This document shows positions 50,384 to 58,999 of a stretch of 64,000 bases of DNA, piece after piece. Below the pieces are notes generated by a model. The model saw only the letters and a program-made list of their open reading frames with translations. It ran no database searches and was not told the DNA's origin. Each line of letters begins with the position of its first letter. Position 1 is the stretch's first letter. Source of the stretch: Streptomyces sp. XM4193 (GTDB taxonomy: Bacteria > Actinomycetota > Actinomycetes > Streptomycetales > Streptomycetaceae); contig NZ_JALLGK010000001.1 in the NCBI RefSeq assembly GCF_023072595.1, positions 744,001-808,000 of the forward strand, written 5' to 3'. The position numbers were made by a program, and so were the translations under genes.

Positions 50384-51307
50384 ATGAGTCAGCAGCAGAT
50401 CGGCCTGGTCTTCCCGGGGCAGGGAACGCAGAAGCAGGGCATGGGCGAGCCCTGGCGGGACACCCCGTCCTGGACGATCGCCGCGGAGGTCTCCGAGGTC
50501 GTCGGCGAGGACATGGCCGAGCTGCTGCTGGACACCCCGACCGAGACGCTGCGGCGCACCGATCTCGCCCAACTCTCGGTGTTCACCGTCTCGGTGATCG
50601 CCCACGCGGAGGCGGTGCGCCGCGACGCGCTGGGCGGCGAGGTGATCGCCTGTGCCGGGCACAGCCTCGGCGAGTACACCGCGCTCACCGCGGCCGGGGC
50701 GCTGACAGTGCCCGCCGCCGCGAAGCTGGTCGCGGCCCGCGGCCGGGCGATGCGCGAGGCGGCCCGGGACGGCGGGGGCACGATGGGCGCCCTGGTGGCG
50801 GCTCCGCTGGAGAAGGTGGAGGAACTGGTCGCCGCGGTCCGCGCCGAGGGCGAGGAGGTCTGGGTCGCCAACATCAACGCCCCCGGCCAGACCGTGGTCT
50901 CCGGTTCCGTCGACGGGGTCGGCCAGGTGGCGCTCGAAGCACCGGAGTACGGGGCGAAGTTCATCCGGATGCAGGTGGGCGGCGCGTTCCACAGCCCGTA
51001 CATGGCGCCCGCGGCCGAGGCGCTCACGCTGGCGCTGAAGGAGACCGAGTTCGCCGCCCGCCATGTGCCGGTGGTCGCCAACGTCGACGCGACGGCCCAC
51101 GACGGCGACTGCGACTGGCCCGACCACGGCACCCGCCAACTCACCTCGCCGGTGCGGTGGGAGGAGAGCGTGCGCACGCTCACCGAGACGCTCGGCTGCG
51201 GCCGGCTGGTGGAGCTGGGACCGGGCCGCACCATGGCGGGGCTGATCCGCAGGATCGTGCCGGGCACCGAAGTGGTGTCCCTGGACGCGCCGTCGGCGAT
51301 GGACTGA
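50384..51307 (+). CDS. Malonyl-CoA:ACP transacylase (FabD-like)
   Basis: 307 residues from ATG at 50384, GGAAGG upstream. IGLVFPGQGTQKQGMGEPW, the nucleophile in CAGHSLGEYTAL, the arginine in AARGRAMREA, NINAPGQTVVSG and GGAFHSPYM histidine region are all intact, so it is an active malonyl transferase. The housekeeping fabD of streptomycetes sits with fabH-acpP-fabF; this separate copy in a polyketide neighbourhood most likely loads malonyl units on the ACP encoded at 62695. Confidence 0.9.
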   Translation: MSQQQIGLVFPGQGTQKQGMGEPWRDTPSWTIAAEVSEVVGEDMAELLLDTPTETLRRTDLAQLSVFTVSVIAHAEAVRRDALGGEVIACAGHSLGEYTALTAAGALTVPAAAKLVAARGRAMREAARDGGGTMGALVAAPLEKVEELVAAVRAEGEEVWVANINAPGQTVVSGSVDGVGQVALEAPEYGAKFIRMQVGGAFHSPYMAPAAEALTLALKETEFAARHVPVVANVDATAHDGDCDWPDHGTRQLTSPVRWEESVRTLTETLGCGRLVELGPGRTMAGLIRRIVPGTEVVSLDAPSAMD

Positions 51308-51508
51308 CGGCCGGTACGGCACCACGAGCGAGTCACGGGCACCGGCCGGGCCGAGAAGGCCACCGGGCCCGCGGGGGAGGGACCGGCGCACCATGGCATC
51401 CGGCACCGAGATCGGTCGGAGGAGTCGAAGCAGCTGCCCACGAGGTCGCTGCCGCCGCGGCGTGGGCAGCCGCGGGCCGGTCGCGTTCAGCGGTGGGGGA
51501 GTGCGCGG

Positions 51509-52402
51509 ATGAGCACACCGACCCGGACCCGTGAGTGGGCGAGCGGAATCAGCGTGCTCGACAAGGCGTCGACGCTGCTGGAGATCGTCGAGCAGGCACC
51601 GACGCCGCTGAACGAGCTGGTCGCCCGCTCCGGCCTCGCCCGGCCGACCGCCTACCGGATCGCGATGGCGCTGCAACGCCTCGGCCTGCTCACCCGCGAC
51701 TCCCGCAAACGCTTCGTCCTCGGCCCGCGGCTGGGCTCGATGTCGGTGGAGGCGCGGCAGGACCGGCTGGCCCAGGAGGCGGTGCCGGTGCTCGCCGAAC
51801 TCCACGCGCTGACCGGGCTCGACGCCCGGGTGCTGCGCCGCAGCGGCCGGGCGCAGCTCTGTGTCGCCACCTCGGACGACGCCCCCGACCTCCACCACGG
51901 GGCCGGCCTCCACGACGCCCCCGACCCCGACGACGAGGCCGGCCTTCGCGACCGCGCCGACGCTCGTCGCGAGAACGCCGTTCCTCGTGTTGCGCGGACA
52001 GCCGCCGACCGCGCTGATCGCGCCGACCGTGCCGATCGGGCGCCGGTCGGTACCGCGCGGCCGCTGACCGGCGGCGCGGTCGCGCTGGTGCTGCTGGCCT
52101 GGGAGGAGCCCGAGGAGATCTTCGCCGGGCTGCGGGGTGCGCGGTTCACCGCGGCGCACCTCTCCCAGGTGCGTCGCAGGGGCTGGGCCAGAGGAGCCGA
52201 CGCGATGGTGCCCGGTGAGGTGGCGTACGCGGTGCCGGTACGGATCGGCGCGGGCCGGGTGGTGGCGGCGCTGTCGGTGTCCGGCGAGCCGGGCCGGATG
52301 GACCCGATCGCCTTCCGGCGGTTCGGCGCCTCGGTGTTCGACGCCGCGAACCGGCTCGGCGACCTCCTCCAGCAGGGCCGGCCCGCGGCTCTGCGCGACT
52401 GA
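51509..52402 (+). CDS. IclR family transcriptional regulator
   Basis: 297 residues from ATG at 51509. The N-terminal winged helix is VLDKASTLLEIVEQAPTPLNELVARSGLARPTAYRIAMALQRLGLLT. The effector domain starts at about residue 85 and ends VPVRIGAGRVVAALSVSGEPGRMD. Between them (about 122-185) lies an unusual insert rich in D, A, R and H (PDLHHGAGLHDAPDPDDEA; ADRADRADRADRA), which breaks the region normally reading into PVGTARPL. The insert looks like expanded repetitive DNA; whether ligand binding survives is uncertain. Faces the UbiB-like gene convergently. Confidence 0.82.
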   Translation: MSTPTRTREWASGISVLDKASTLLEIVEQAPTPLNELVARSGLARPTAYRIAMALQRLGLLTRDSRKRFVLGPRLGSMSVEARQDRLAQEAVPVLAELHALTGLDARVLRRSGRAQLCVATSDDAPDLHHGAGLHDAPDPDDEAGLRDRADARRENAVPRVARTAADRADRADRADRAPVGTARPLTGGAVALVLLAWEEPEEIFAGLRGARFTAAHLSQVRRRGWARGADAMVPGEVAYAVPVRIGAGRVVAALSVSGEPGRMDPIAFRRFGASVFDAANRLGDLLQQGRPAALRD

Positions 52403-52667
52403 CCGGGGCGGGGCGGCCCGTACCGCCTCCGTGGGCGCCTCAACCGGGCCCGTACGACGCCCACTTGCGGCCCGATCGGCGGTTGCCCGCACCCGCCGAG
52501 GCACCCGCCGAGGGCTGCCCCGCGCCCCCGCGCCCGTACGTCGCCCCGCGCCCGTGCCCGCCCGCCCGTGCCGTGCGTCCCCGCCGAGGGGCGGGCGTGG
52601 GGCGTGCTTCGGGCTGTCGCGTACGGGCTGTCGCGTACGGGGTGGCCGGCGGGCCGGGACCGCGCGG

Positions 52668-54674
52668 TCACCGGTCGGTCTTGGCCACCGTGAACAGGAC
52701 GCGCAGCACCAGCACCGAGCTGATCAGCAGCATGTTGTAGCCGAAGATCTCGAAGAGCCGCAGCGAGTTGGCGAACTGCGGCCCGCCGTCGGTGGAGAGC
52801 AGCATGATGCCCATCAGTCCGGCGAGCCCGCCGAGGAAGGCGAACAGCACGTCGCGCACGATGCCGCGGATGAAGCGGCGGTCGCGTTCGTCCGCGAGCA
52901 GCCGTACGCCGACGCTGAACCGGCCCTGTTCCAGGGCGCCGGTGATGCGCTCCAGGCGTCGGGGCAGCCGCATCAGCATGGGCAGGACGACGGCCGCCTC
53001 GTCCGTGAGGGAGCGGGTCAGCTGCTTGGGCGAGAGCCGCCGGGTGAGCTCGTTGGTGGCGAAGGTGCGTGCCTCCTCGACGATGTCGAAGCCGGGGTTC
53101 AGCCGCTCCAGCGAGCCCTCCACGGTGGCCAGCGAGCGGAAGGCCGCCGCGATCTCGGGCGGCACGGTGAGCCCGAACCTGGCGACGATCAGGAAGAGGT
53201 CCGCGAACATCTCGTGGCCGGGACGTGCGCCGGGGGCGAGATGGCGGGCGGCGAAGCGCCCCATCGTCCGTTTGAACCGCTCCTCGTCGATGCCCTCGGG
53301 CCGTTCCACCAGCTCCAGCAGCGAATCCGACAGCGCCAGCGGGTCGTTGCGGTCGATGGCCAAGAGCAGGCTGCGCATGCTGGTGCGCAGCAAGGCGTCG
53401 ATCCGTCCGACCGAACCGAAGTCGAGCATGCCCAGCCGGCCGTCCTCCAGGATGAGGATGTTGCCGGGGTGCGGGTCGGCGTGGAAGACGCCGCCCTCCA
53501 TGATCTGCCGCAGCAGGCAGTTGAGCAGGTCGCGGGCGAGGGCGGCCCGGTCCAGGCCGCGCGCCTCCAGCACCGAGTCGGCCCGGTTGAGGGTCGTCCC
53601 CTCCAACCACTCGATGACCAGCACGCGTTCGCTGGAGAGCTTCTCGAAGACCTTGGGCAGCCGGACGGGAGGCAGCTCCCGCGGTGCGGCGCCGTCGCCC
53701 TTCTCGTCGGCCTCGGAACGGGTGGCGGCCTCGTTCTTCGCGATGTGCGCGGCGACGGCCGCCGTGTTGCGGGCCTCGGTGTGGAAGTCCAGTTCCTCGT
53801 CGAGCGAGGTGGCGAAGCCCTGCACCAGTTCGCGGGCGCCGATGGTGCGGCCCCAGTCGGTGTGCCGGTCCAGCATGTCGCTGAGCTGGAAGAGGATGTC
53901 GAGGTCGCGTTCGACGACCTGGCGGGCTCCGGGCCGCTGCACCTTCACGGCGACCGCCCGCCCGTCGTGCAGCCGGGCGCGGTGCACCTGGGCGATCGAA
54001 CCGGCGGCCAGCGGCTCGGGGTTGAACTCGGCGAACACCTCCGTCGGCGAGGCGCCCAGCTCCTCGGCCAGCACCTGCTCGATGTCCGCCCAGGGCTCCG
54101 CCGTCACCTCGTGCTGGAGGGAGCTCAACTCGTGGATGAAGACGTCCGGCAGCAGGTCGTACCGGGAGGACATCACCTGCCCGAGTTTGACGAAGGTGGC
54201 GCCCGCCTCCTCCAGTGCGAGCCGCAGCGAACGTGCCAGCGCGGCCTGTTCCCGCGGGTCCGCGGTGCCGCGCCGGAAGCGGCCGTTGAGGAAGCGGCGC
54301 AGTCCGTGCCGTACGGCGATCCGGCTCAGCTGGGTGTAGCGGCGGCTGCGCGTCACCCGGCGCCGCAGAGCCCCGGGCAGCCGGGCCACGCCCTGCATCG
54401 AGCCGCCCGCCACCGCCGCTTCGGAGAGCACCAGGAACAGCATGGCCGCCAGCAGCGCGGCACCCAACTGGACGGTCACCAGCGGGGTCTGGCCGGCGTC
54501 GGGGCCCATCGCGGTGCCCACCACGGCGGCCGAGAGCAGGCCCACCAGACCGGTGAGCAGCGCGCGTACGGTGCCGATGCGCAGCCCGAGCAGCCGACGG
54601 GCCACGACAGCCATGATCATCGGTCCGAGCAGGGCGGTTGCCGCGGCGATCAGGAGGAAAGCGACGGGATTCAC
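52668..54674 (-). CDS. ABC1/UbiB-family atypical kinase-like protein (AarF)
   Basis: 668 residues from GTG at 54674. Three N-terminal helices (about 1-100: FLLIAAATALLGPMIMAVVA, LVGLLSAAVVG, LLAAMLFLVLSEAAV) precede the kinase-like core. The core has KxGQ motif GATFVKLGQVMSSRYDLLP, ALAAGSIAQVHRARLHDG in its AAAS-like form (PLAAGSIAQVH), VKVQRPGA, the catalytic GVFHADPHPGNILI and LDFGSVG. A two-helix C-terminal anchor closes it (FLGGLAGLMGIMLL, MLLISSVLVLRVLF). UbiB proteins support isoprenoid quinone or lipid handling. Divergent from the polyprenyl synthase gene, which strengthens an isoprenoid link. Confidence 0.9.
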   Translation of the reverse strand: MNPVAFLLIAAATALLGPMIMAVVARRLLGLRIGTVRALLTGLVGLLSAAVVGTAMGPDAGQTPLVTVQLGAALLAAMLFLVLSEAAVAGGSMQGVARLPGALRRRVTRSRRYTQLSRIAVRHGLRRFLNGRFRRGTADPREQAALARSLRLALEEAGATFVKLGQVMSSRYDLLPDVFIHELSSLQHEVTAEPWADIEQVLAEELGASPTEVFAEFNPEPLAAGSIAQVHRARLHDGRAVAVKVQRPGARQVVERDLDILFQLSDMLDRHTDWGRTIGARELVQGFATSLDEELDFHTEARNTAAVAAHIAKNEAATRSEADEKGDGAAPRELPPVRLPKVFEKLSSERVLVIEWLEGTTLNRADSVLEARGLDRAALARDLLNCLLRQIMEGGVFHADPHPGNILILEDGRLGMLDFGSVGRIDALLRTSMRSLLLAIDRNDPLALSDSLLELVERPEGIDEERFKRTMGRFAARHLAPGARPGHEMFADLFLIVARFGLTVPPEIAAAFRSLATVEGSLERLNPGFDIVEEARTFATNELTRRLSPKQLTRSLTDEAAVVLPMLMRLPRRLERITGALEQGRFSVGVRLLADERDRRFIRGIVRDVLFAFLGGLAGLMGIMLLSTDGGPQFANSLRLFEIFGYNMLLISSVLVLRVLFTVAKTDR

Positions 54675-55125
54675 CTCACCGATCGTAGGGACAGACCCGA
54701 ACGCGGGAACTGTGCGCGGGCGTACGGGAGAAGGCGTCGGAACGTCGAGTCGGCGGGCATGCACGAGCGAGGTGCGGGCTCCCGTCGGCGGGACGGCGTC
54801 GGGTTCGTGCCGGCGGGCGGCGGCGGGTGCCGCGCTCGGTGCAGAGCCGCGCTCCGTGCCAAGAGGTACGCACGCGCATTGTGGTCCGGCGCCGGCGACC
54901 CGCGGTACGCGCGCGGCGGCTTCTGGCAGTTTGCTGCACGGCCCCGCGTCGCCCCGGGAGCCCGGACGCCGCCCCCGAGGCGCCTGTTCGGCCGGGGAGA
55001 CGGGGCCCTGGCAGCTAGCGGTCAACAGCTTGTTGGCCGGTCCGACGGCTGCGAGTGTGGCGGCGAACCGGCCGCCCGCGACGGCTCTGCCCGCGGTCGT
55101 GCCGCCTGAGCTTGGGGTGATCCGC
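54675..55125. promoter_or_regulatory. Divergent promoter region of the UbiB-like and polyprenyl synthase genes
   Basis: About 450 bp. Frames are open through GC bias only. No repeat or hairpin stands out; TTGTTGGCCGG near 55031 and CAGCTAGCGG near 55012 are among the few AT-containing words. Confidence 0.45.
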
Positions 55126-56196
55126 GTGACCGCACAGCAGCTGTACGAAGCCCTGGCGGACAGCCGCAGCGTCGTCGCGGGCGTCGCCGCTCCCGTCGAC
55201 GGGTCCCCCGAACTCCCCGGTGAAGAGCGCGAGTTCGACCTTCGGATGAGCCGCAGAATGGCCTCCGTCGAGCAGCTGCTCCTGGCGACCTGCCGCGATG
55301 TGCCCGACCCCCGCTTCGCCGATCTCACCGGACATCTGGCGGCCGGCGGCGGCAAACGGCTGCGCCCGCTGCTGGTGCTGCTGGGCGCCGAGTTCGCCGA
55401 CCGCGAGCGGGCCGGGGTCGAACGGGCCGCCGTGGCGGCCGAGTTGGTCCATCTCGCCTCGCTCTACCACGACGACGTGGTCGACGAGGCCGCCACCCGG
55501 CACGGCGCCGCGACGGCCAATCGGCGCTGGGGCAACCGAATGGCGGTGCTCGGCGGCACGTGGCTGCTGGCCAGGACCGCGGGGATGGCCGCCGGACTCG
55601 CGCCGGGCGCGCTCGCGCTGAACGCGGAGACCGCCGACCGTCTCGTCGCAGGCCAACTGCGCGAGCTGGCCGGCCCGTTGCCGGGCGAACTCCCGATCGA
55701 GTACTACTTCCAGGTCACCGCGGGGAAGACGGCCGCGCTGCTGTCGATGTCGCTGCGGATGGGGGCGCTCCAGGCCGGAGCGCCGCCGGAGACCGTCGCG
55801 GCGCTGGTCGAGTACGGCGAGCAGATCGGGATCGCCTTCCAGACCGCCGACGACATCCTCGACCTGGCCCCGTCGGAGGCCGCGACCGGCAAGGAGCGCG
55901 GCAAGGACCTGCTGGCCGGGGTGCACAGCCTGCCGGTGCTGCTGGCCCTGGAGGACCGCGATCCGCGCGGCGCTCGGCTGCGGGCGCTGCTGGAGGCAGG
56001 CCCCGGCTCGCGCGGCGAGGACTGGCACGGCCGGGTGCTCGATCTCTTCGCCCGGTCGCGGGCCGTCGAACGTGCCGGGGAGCTGATGCACGAGCGGTTG
56101 GAACGGGCCCGCAAGGCGCTCGCACCGCTGCCGCCGCTGCCGGCCCGCGGCGCACTCGACGCACTCTGCGATTTCGTGGCCACCCGCATCGCTTGA
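55126..56196 (+). CDS. Polyprenyl (long-chain) diphosphate synthase
   Basis: 356 residues from GTG at 55126 (GGGG eight bases before; an in-frame GTG at 55117 is possible). GKRLRPLLVLLGAEF, the first Asp-rich motif in LYHDDVVDEAATRHG, Lys/Gln region YYFQVTAGKTAALLSMSL, and the second motif in QTADDILDLAPSE are complete. The residues before the first motif (HLASLYHDDV) lack bulky blockers close by, as in long-chain synthases making heptaprenyl to decaprenyl chains for menaquinone. It may be housekeeping or serve the cluster; the divergent UbiB partner favours quinone metabolism. Confidence 0.9.
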   Translation: MTAQQLYEALADSRSVVAGVAAPVDGSPELPGEEREFDLRMSRRMASVEQLLLATCRDVPDPRFADLTGHLAAGGGKRLRPLLVLLGAEFADRERAGVERAAVAAELVHLASLYHDDVVDEAATRHGAATANRRWGNRMAVLGGTWLLARTAGMAAGLAPGALALNAETADRLVAGQLRELAGPLPGELPIEYYFQVTAGKTAALLSMSLRMGALQAGAPPETVAALVEYGEQIGIAFQTADDILDLAPSEAATGKERGKDLLAGVHSLPVLLALEDRDPRGARLRALLEAGPGSRGEDWHGRVLDLFARSRAVERAGELMHERLERARKALAPLPPLPARGALDALCDFVATRIA

Positions 56197-56857
56197 GGCG
56201 CCCACACCGTGCGAGCGGCACCAACTGCCGTGCGCACGCAGTGCTTTGGGCGACCCAGCTGCCGAACGGCGGTTGCAGGCGGTGGAGTTGGCCCTGCGCT
56301 GACAGCGTCTCGTGAGCCGTCCGGCCGACGGTGTCGTCCCCGGCGACGCGTACGGGAGCGCCGGGCGCGTGTACAGCGAGGTGTCGAACGCGCCTACGGT
56401 GAGGGGCGGGTGACGTGTCCGGTGTGCGGTGCAGCTGGACGACGACGGGCGTGAGCCGGGTGTCGGACCCGAGCGTGCAGGGACCGAGCGTTGGGACCCA
56501 ACGCGCCGTGCAATGACGTGACTTGACGTGCAGCGCCGTGCAATGAGTTGACGGGCGGGCGGGTGAACGGAACGTCGGGCGGAGTGGAACGGAGCCGGTG
56601 ACCGCGCGGTCCGGGCTGCGGGCTGCGGGCTGCGGGTGGGGTTCACCGCGGGTGGGTCGCGCTGAGCGGGACCGGTCGCGGGCCGTGGGGGGAGACGGGC
56701 CCGGACGCTTGAGGGGGCTGCACGAGTGGGGACGTCCCAACGGAGCGGAGACGCCCCCGTACGAGCCGAGTTGCCGCCGGCGGCGGCGCTGGTGGAGAAG
56801 TGCGCGCCTGGGGGGAGGGCGCGCCGGGGAGTGCTGACAATGCGCGGTCTGCGCAGG
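56197..56857. other. Convergent gap with a palindrome and direct repeats
   Basis: 661 bp, no convincing gene. GCGTTGGG-A-CCCAACGC (56488-56504) is a perfect 17-bp palindrome, immediately followed by GCGCCGTGCAATGA at 56503 and again at 56533. GGGCTGCGGGCTGCGGGCTGCGG at about 56609 is a short triplicate. Confidence 0.55.
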
Positions 56858-57817
56858 TCAGATGAGTCCTACCTGCATGGCGCGGGCGCCGGCCTGGAAC
56901 CTGCTACGCGCGTCAAGTGCGTTCATGGCGGAGGCGACGTCGTTGCGCACGGTGCGCACGCTGCAGCCGAGCCTGCGGGCGATCGCGTCGTCGGTCAGGC
57001 CCTCGGCCAGCAGCCGCAGAACGATCTCGGTGCGCGGTCGGCGGGGGGTGGGGATGCCGGGTTTCCGGCCCACCTGCCGAATCGCGGCGCCGCGCTCCCA
57101 GAGCCTTTCGGTCAGGGCGAGCAGCGGTTCCACCTCCTGTGCGGAGCGCAGCACTCGGGGACCCTCGACCTCGTCGACGGCGACCGCCACCGACCCGTCC
57201 AGGATCATCGCGCGCGGCGGGGTGGTGCTGATGGTGCGCGGCGGAAGTCCCTGCTGGGCGAGCCACTGGGCGTGTGCCATCGCGGCCGGGGGCTGGAAGA
57301 CCGAGGAGGCCCAGATGGCACGCACCCGTACGCCACGGCGCAGCGCGGTGTCCACCAGCGGCCGGGAGAACTCGTAACCGCCCTCGATGTGACCGGGGAC
57401 CAGGAAGATGAGCTCGCGCTCGGCCTTCGCGACCATCCGCTCGATCACCGTGGAGGTGTCCTTGCGGTTCCGGCCCTCGCCGGGGGTTTCCGCGACCCGC
57501 TCGGCGGCACGCTCGTGCAGCGCGATGAACCGGTCGATTTCCACCGGACGCGGCTGGGGCGAACGCCCCTCCCGCATCCACCGCGCGAGCAGCGCGGGCA
57601 GTGCTATGCACGGTTCGACCGCGCGGAAGGCGGTGCTGTCGCCTTCGGAGATGCTGGCCAGACCCTCGGTCCGCAGCGTCTCCATCGCGCGTACGACTTC
57701 CTCCTGCGGCCAGTCCAGCGCGTGTACCAGATCGTGCGTACGCCAACTCGTCCTTGTGAGCAGCGTCCGGTAGAGGTGCTCCGAACGCTTACCCAGACCA
57801 ATTCCGGATTCCGACAC
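56858..57817 (-). CDS. TrmB/LuxR-type regulator (cluster regulator 3)
   Basis: 319 residues from GTG at 57817 (AAGAGGT upstream); an in-frame TTG 51 bp earlier is less likely. The N-terminal winged helix is TrmB-like (LYRTLLTRTSWRTHDLVHALDWPQEEVVRAMETLRTEGL). The central effector domain includes RMVAKAERELIFLVPGHIEGGYEFSRPL and MILDGSVAVAVDEVEG. The C-terminal LuxR helix-turn-helix reads RLLAEGLTDDAIARRLGCSVRTVRNDVASAMNALDARSRFQAGARAMQVGLI. It is the full-length version of the two regulators at 48310 and 49376, which keep the effector and DNA-binding parts. Confidence 0.85.
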   Translation of the reverse strand: MSESGIGLGKRSEHLYRTLLTRTSWRTHDLVHALDWPQEEVVRAMETLRTEGLASISEGDSTAFRAVEPCIALPALLARWMREGRSPQPRPVEIDRFIALHERAAERVAETPGEGRNRKDTSTVIERMVAKAERELIFLVPGHIEGGYEFSRPLVDTALRRGVRVRAIWASSVFQPPAAMAHAQWLAQQGLPPRTISTTPPRAMILDGSVAVAVDEVEGPRVLRSAQEVEPLLALTERLWERGAAIRQVGRKPGIPTPRRPRTEIVLRLLAEGLTDDAIARRLGCSVRTVRNDVASAMNALDARSRFQAGARAMQVGLI

Positions 57818-58051
57818 GTCAACCTCTTGGGAGTTCTCATTCCGGGGCAGTTGCCCTGACGAGCTCAAAGCTAGGGGCGAGGTCGACCGGTGTGGAACTT
57901 CAGAGTGCGGTTCCGACAGCTTGGTGCCAGAGATTGATTGGTTTGAGGCGCCTCGTGATGGGGAAGGTGGAAGAACTGGCCACTGCGGGGTAGCAAACGG
58001 CCACCGCGGGCCGGAACCGGACAGGCGTCCAGTGCGTCTGACACGAACTCA

Positions 58052-58095
58052 AACGCCGCGGTCCCGGCGGTGGTTGCTGCCGGGACCGCGGCGTT
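58052..58095 (-). terminator. Terminator of the exporter operon
   Basis: AACGCCGCGGTCCCGGC pairs perfectly over 17 bp with GCCGGGACCGCGGCGTT, loop of 10 bases, 10 bp beyond the ABC permease stop on the minus strand. Confidence 0.88.
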
Positions 58096-58104
58096 CGCGT
58101 CGGT

Positions 58105-58962
58105 TCACATGACGCGGAAGGACTTCTTGGAGATCGGGGCACAGACTGCCACGAGCGCCGAGCAGACCACGACGGTCAGCAGCAGCTCCATCGCGTCGGC
58201 GTTGCCGCCGACCAGTCCGCGGGTGGCGTCGTTGGCGAAGGAGATCGGGTTCGCCTGGGCGATGACACGCAGCCAGGTCGGCATCGACTCCGGGTCCACG
58301 AAGGCGTTGGAGGCGAAGAGCAGCGGGAAGGTCATCAGCGTGGTGATCATGCGCAGCACATCGCCGTTGCGCAGGACCGCGGCCATCGCGATGAAGATCC
58401 AGCTCATCGACCAACCGACGAGCAGCGCCACGAAGATGGCGCCGATGACACCGAGGACCCCGCCGGAGGGCGCGAAGCCGAAGAGCAGTGCGGCGAGCAC
58501 GGCGACGGCGATCAGCTGGTAGAGACCGCGGGCCGCGTCGGCGAAGCTGCGGGCCAGCAGCACGCTGAACCGGCGGATCGGCATGGTGTGGAAGCGCGTG
58601 ATGACGTCGTTGCGCAGGTCGTTGATCAGACCGTTGCCCGCCTGGGCGCCGGCGGCGACCGAGGTGATGATCATGATCGCCGGGACCAGGTTGTCGATGT
58701 ACGCCATGTCCGGGCCGCCCGCGGCGCCGCCGGGGACGTCACCGAGGACCTTCAGCACGCCGGCGAACATCAGCAGCATGACCAGCGGCTCGATGAACGT
58801 GACGACGAGGACGCCGGTCTGGAGGTAGGGCTTGATCGAACGGCGGGTCAGCGCGATGGTCTGGGAGACCAGGTTGCTGGAGCCCCACTGGTCGATCGGC
58901 CGGCTCTTCACCGGCGTGGGCGGCTTCGGCTGGTGACCGGCCTCGGCCTCTATGACCGTCAT
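58105..58962 (-). CDS. ABC-2 type exporter permease (DrrB-like)
   Basis: 285 residues. Six transmembrane segments: about 55-75 (VLVVTFIEPLVMLLMFAGVL), 90-115, 145-165, 170-195 (VIGAIFVALLVGWSMSWIFIAMAAV), 205-225 and 255-275. The family motif NDVITRFHTMPIRRFSVLLARSFADA and PISFANDATRGL mark the daunorubicin-resistance DrrB type. It exports a hydrophobic small molecule, here probably the product of the neighbouring polyketide genes. Thirty-seven bp after its ATPase gene, same direction. Confidence 0.92.
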   Translation of the reverse strand: MTVIEAEAGHQPKPPTPVKSRPIDQWGSSNLVSQTIALTRRSIKPYLQTGVLVVTFIEPLVMLLMFAGVLKVLGDVPGGAAGGPDMAYIDNLVPAIMIITSVAAGAQAGNGLINDLRNDVITRFHTMPIRRFSVLLARSFADAARGLYQLIAVAVLAALLFGFAPSGGVLGVIGAIFVALLVGWSMSWIFIAMAAVLRNGDVLRMITTLMTFPLLFASNAFVDPESMPTWLRVIAQANPISFANDATRGLVGGNADAMELLLTVVVCSALVAVCAPISKKSFRVM

Positions 58963-58999
58963 CGGTGCGCTCCTTCTTCGGTGGGAATGGGACGGACGG

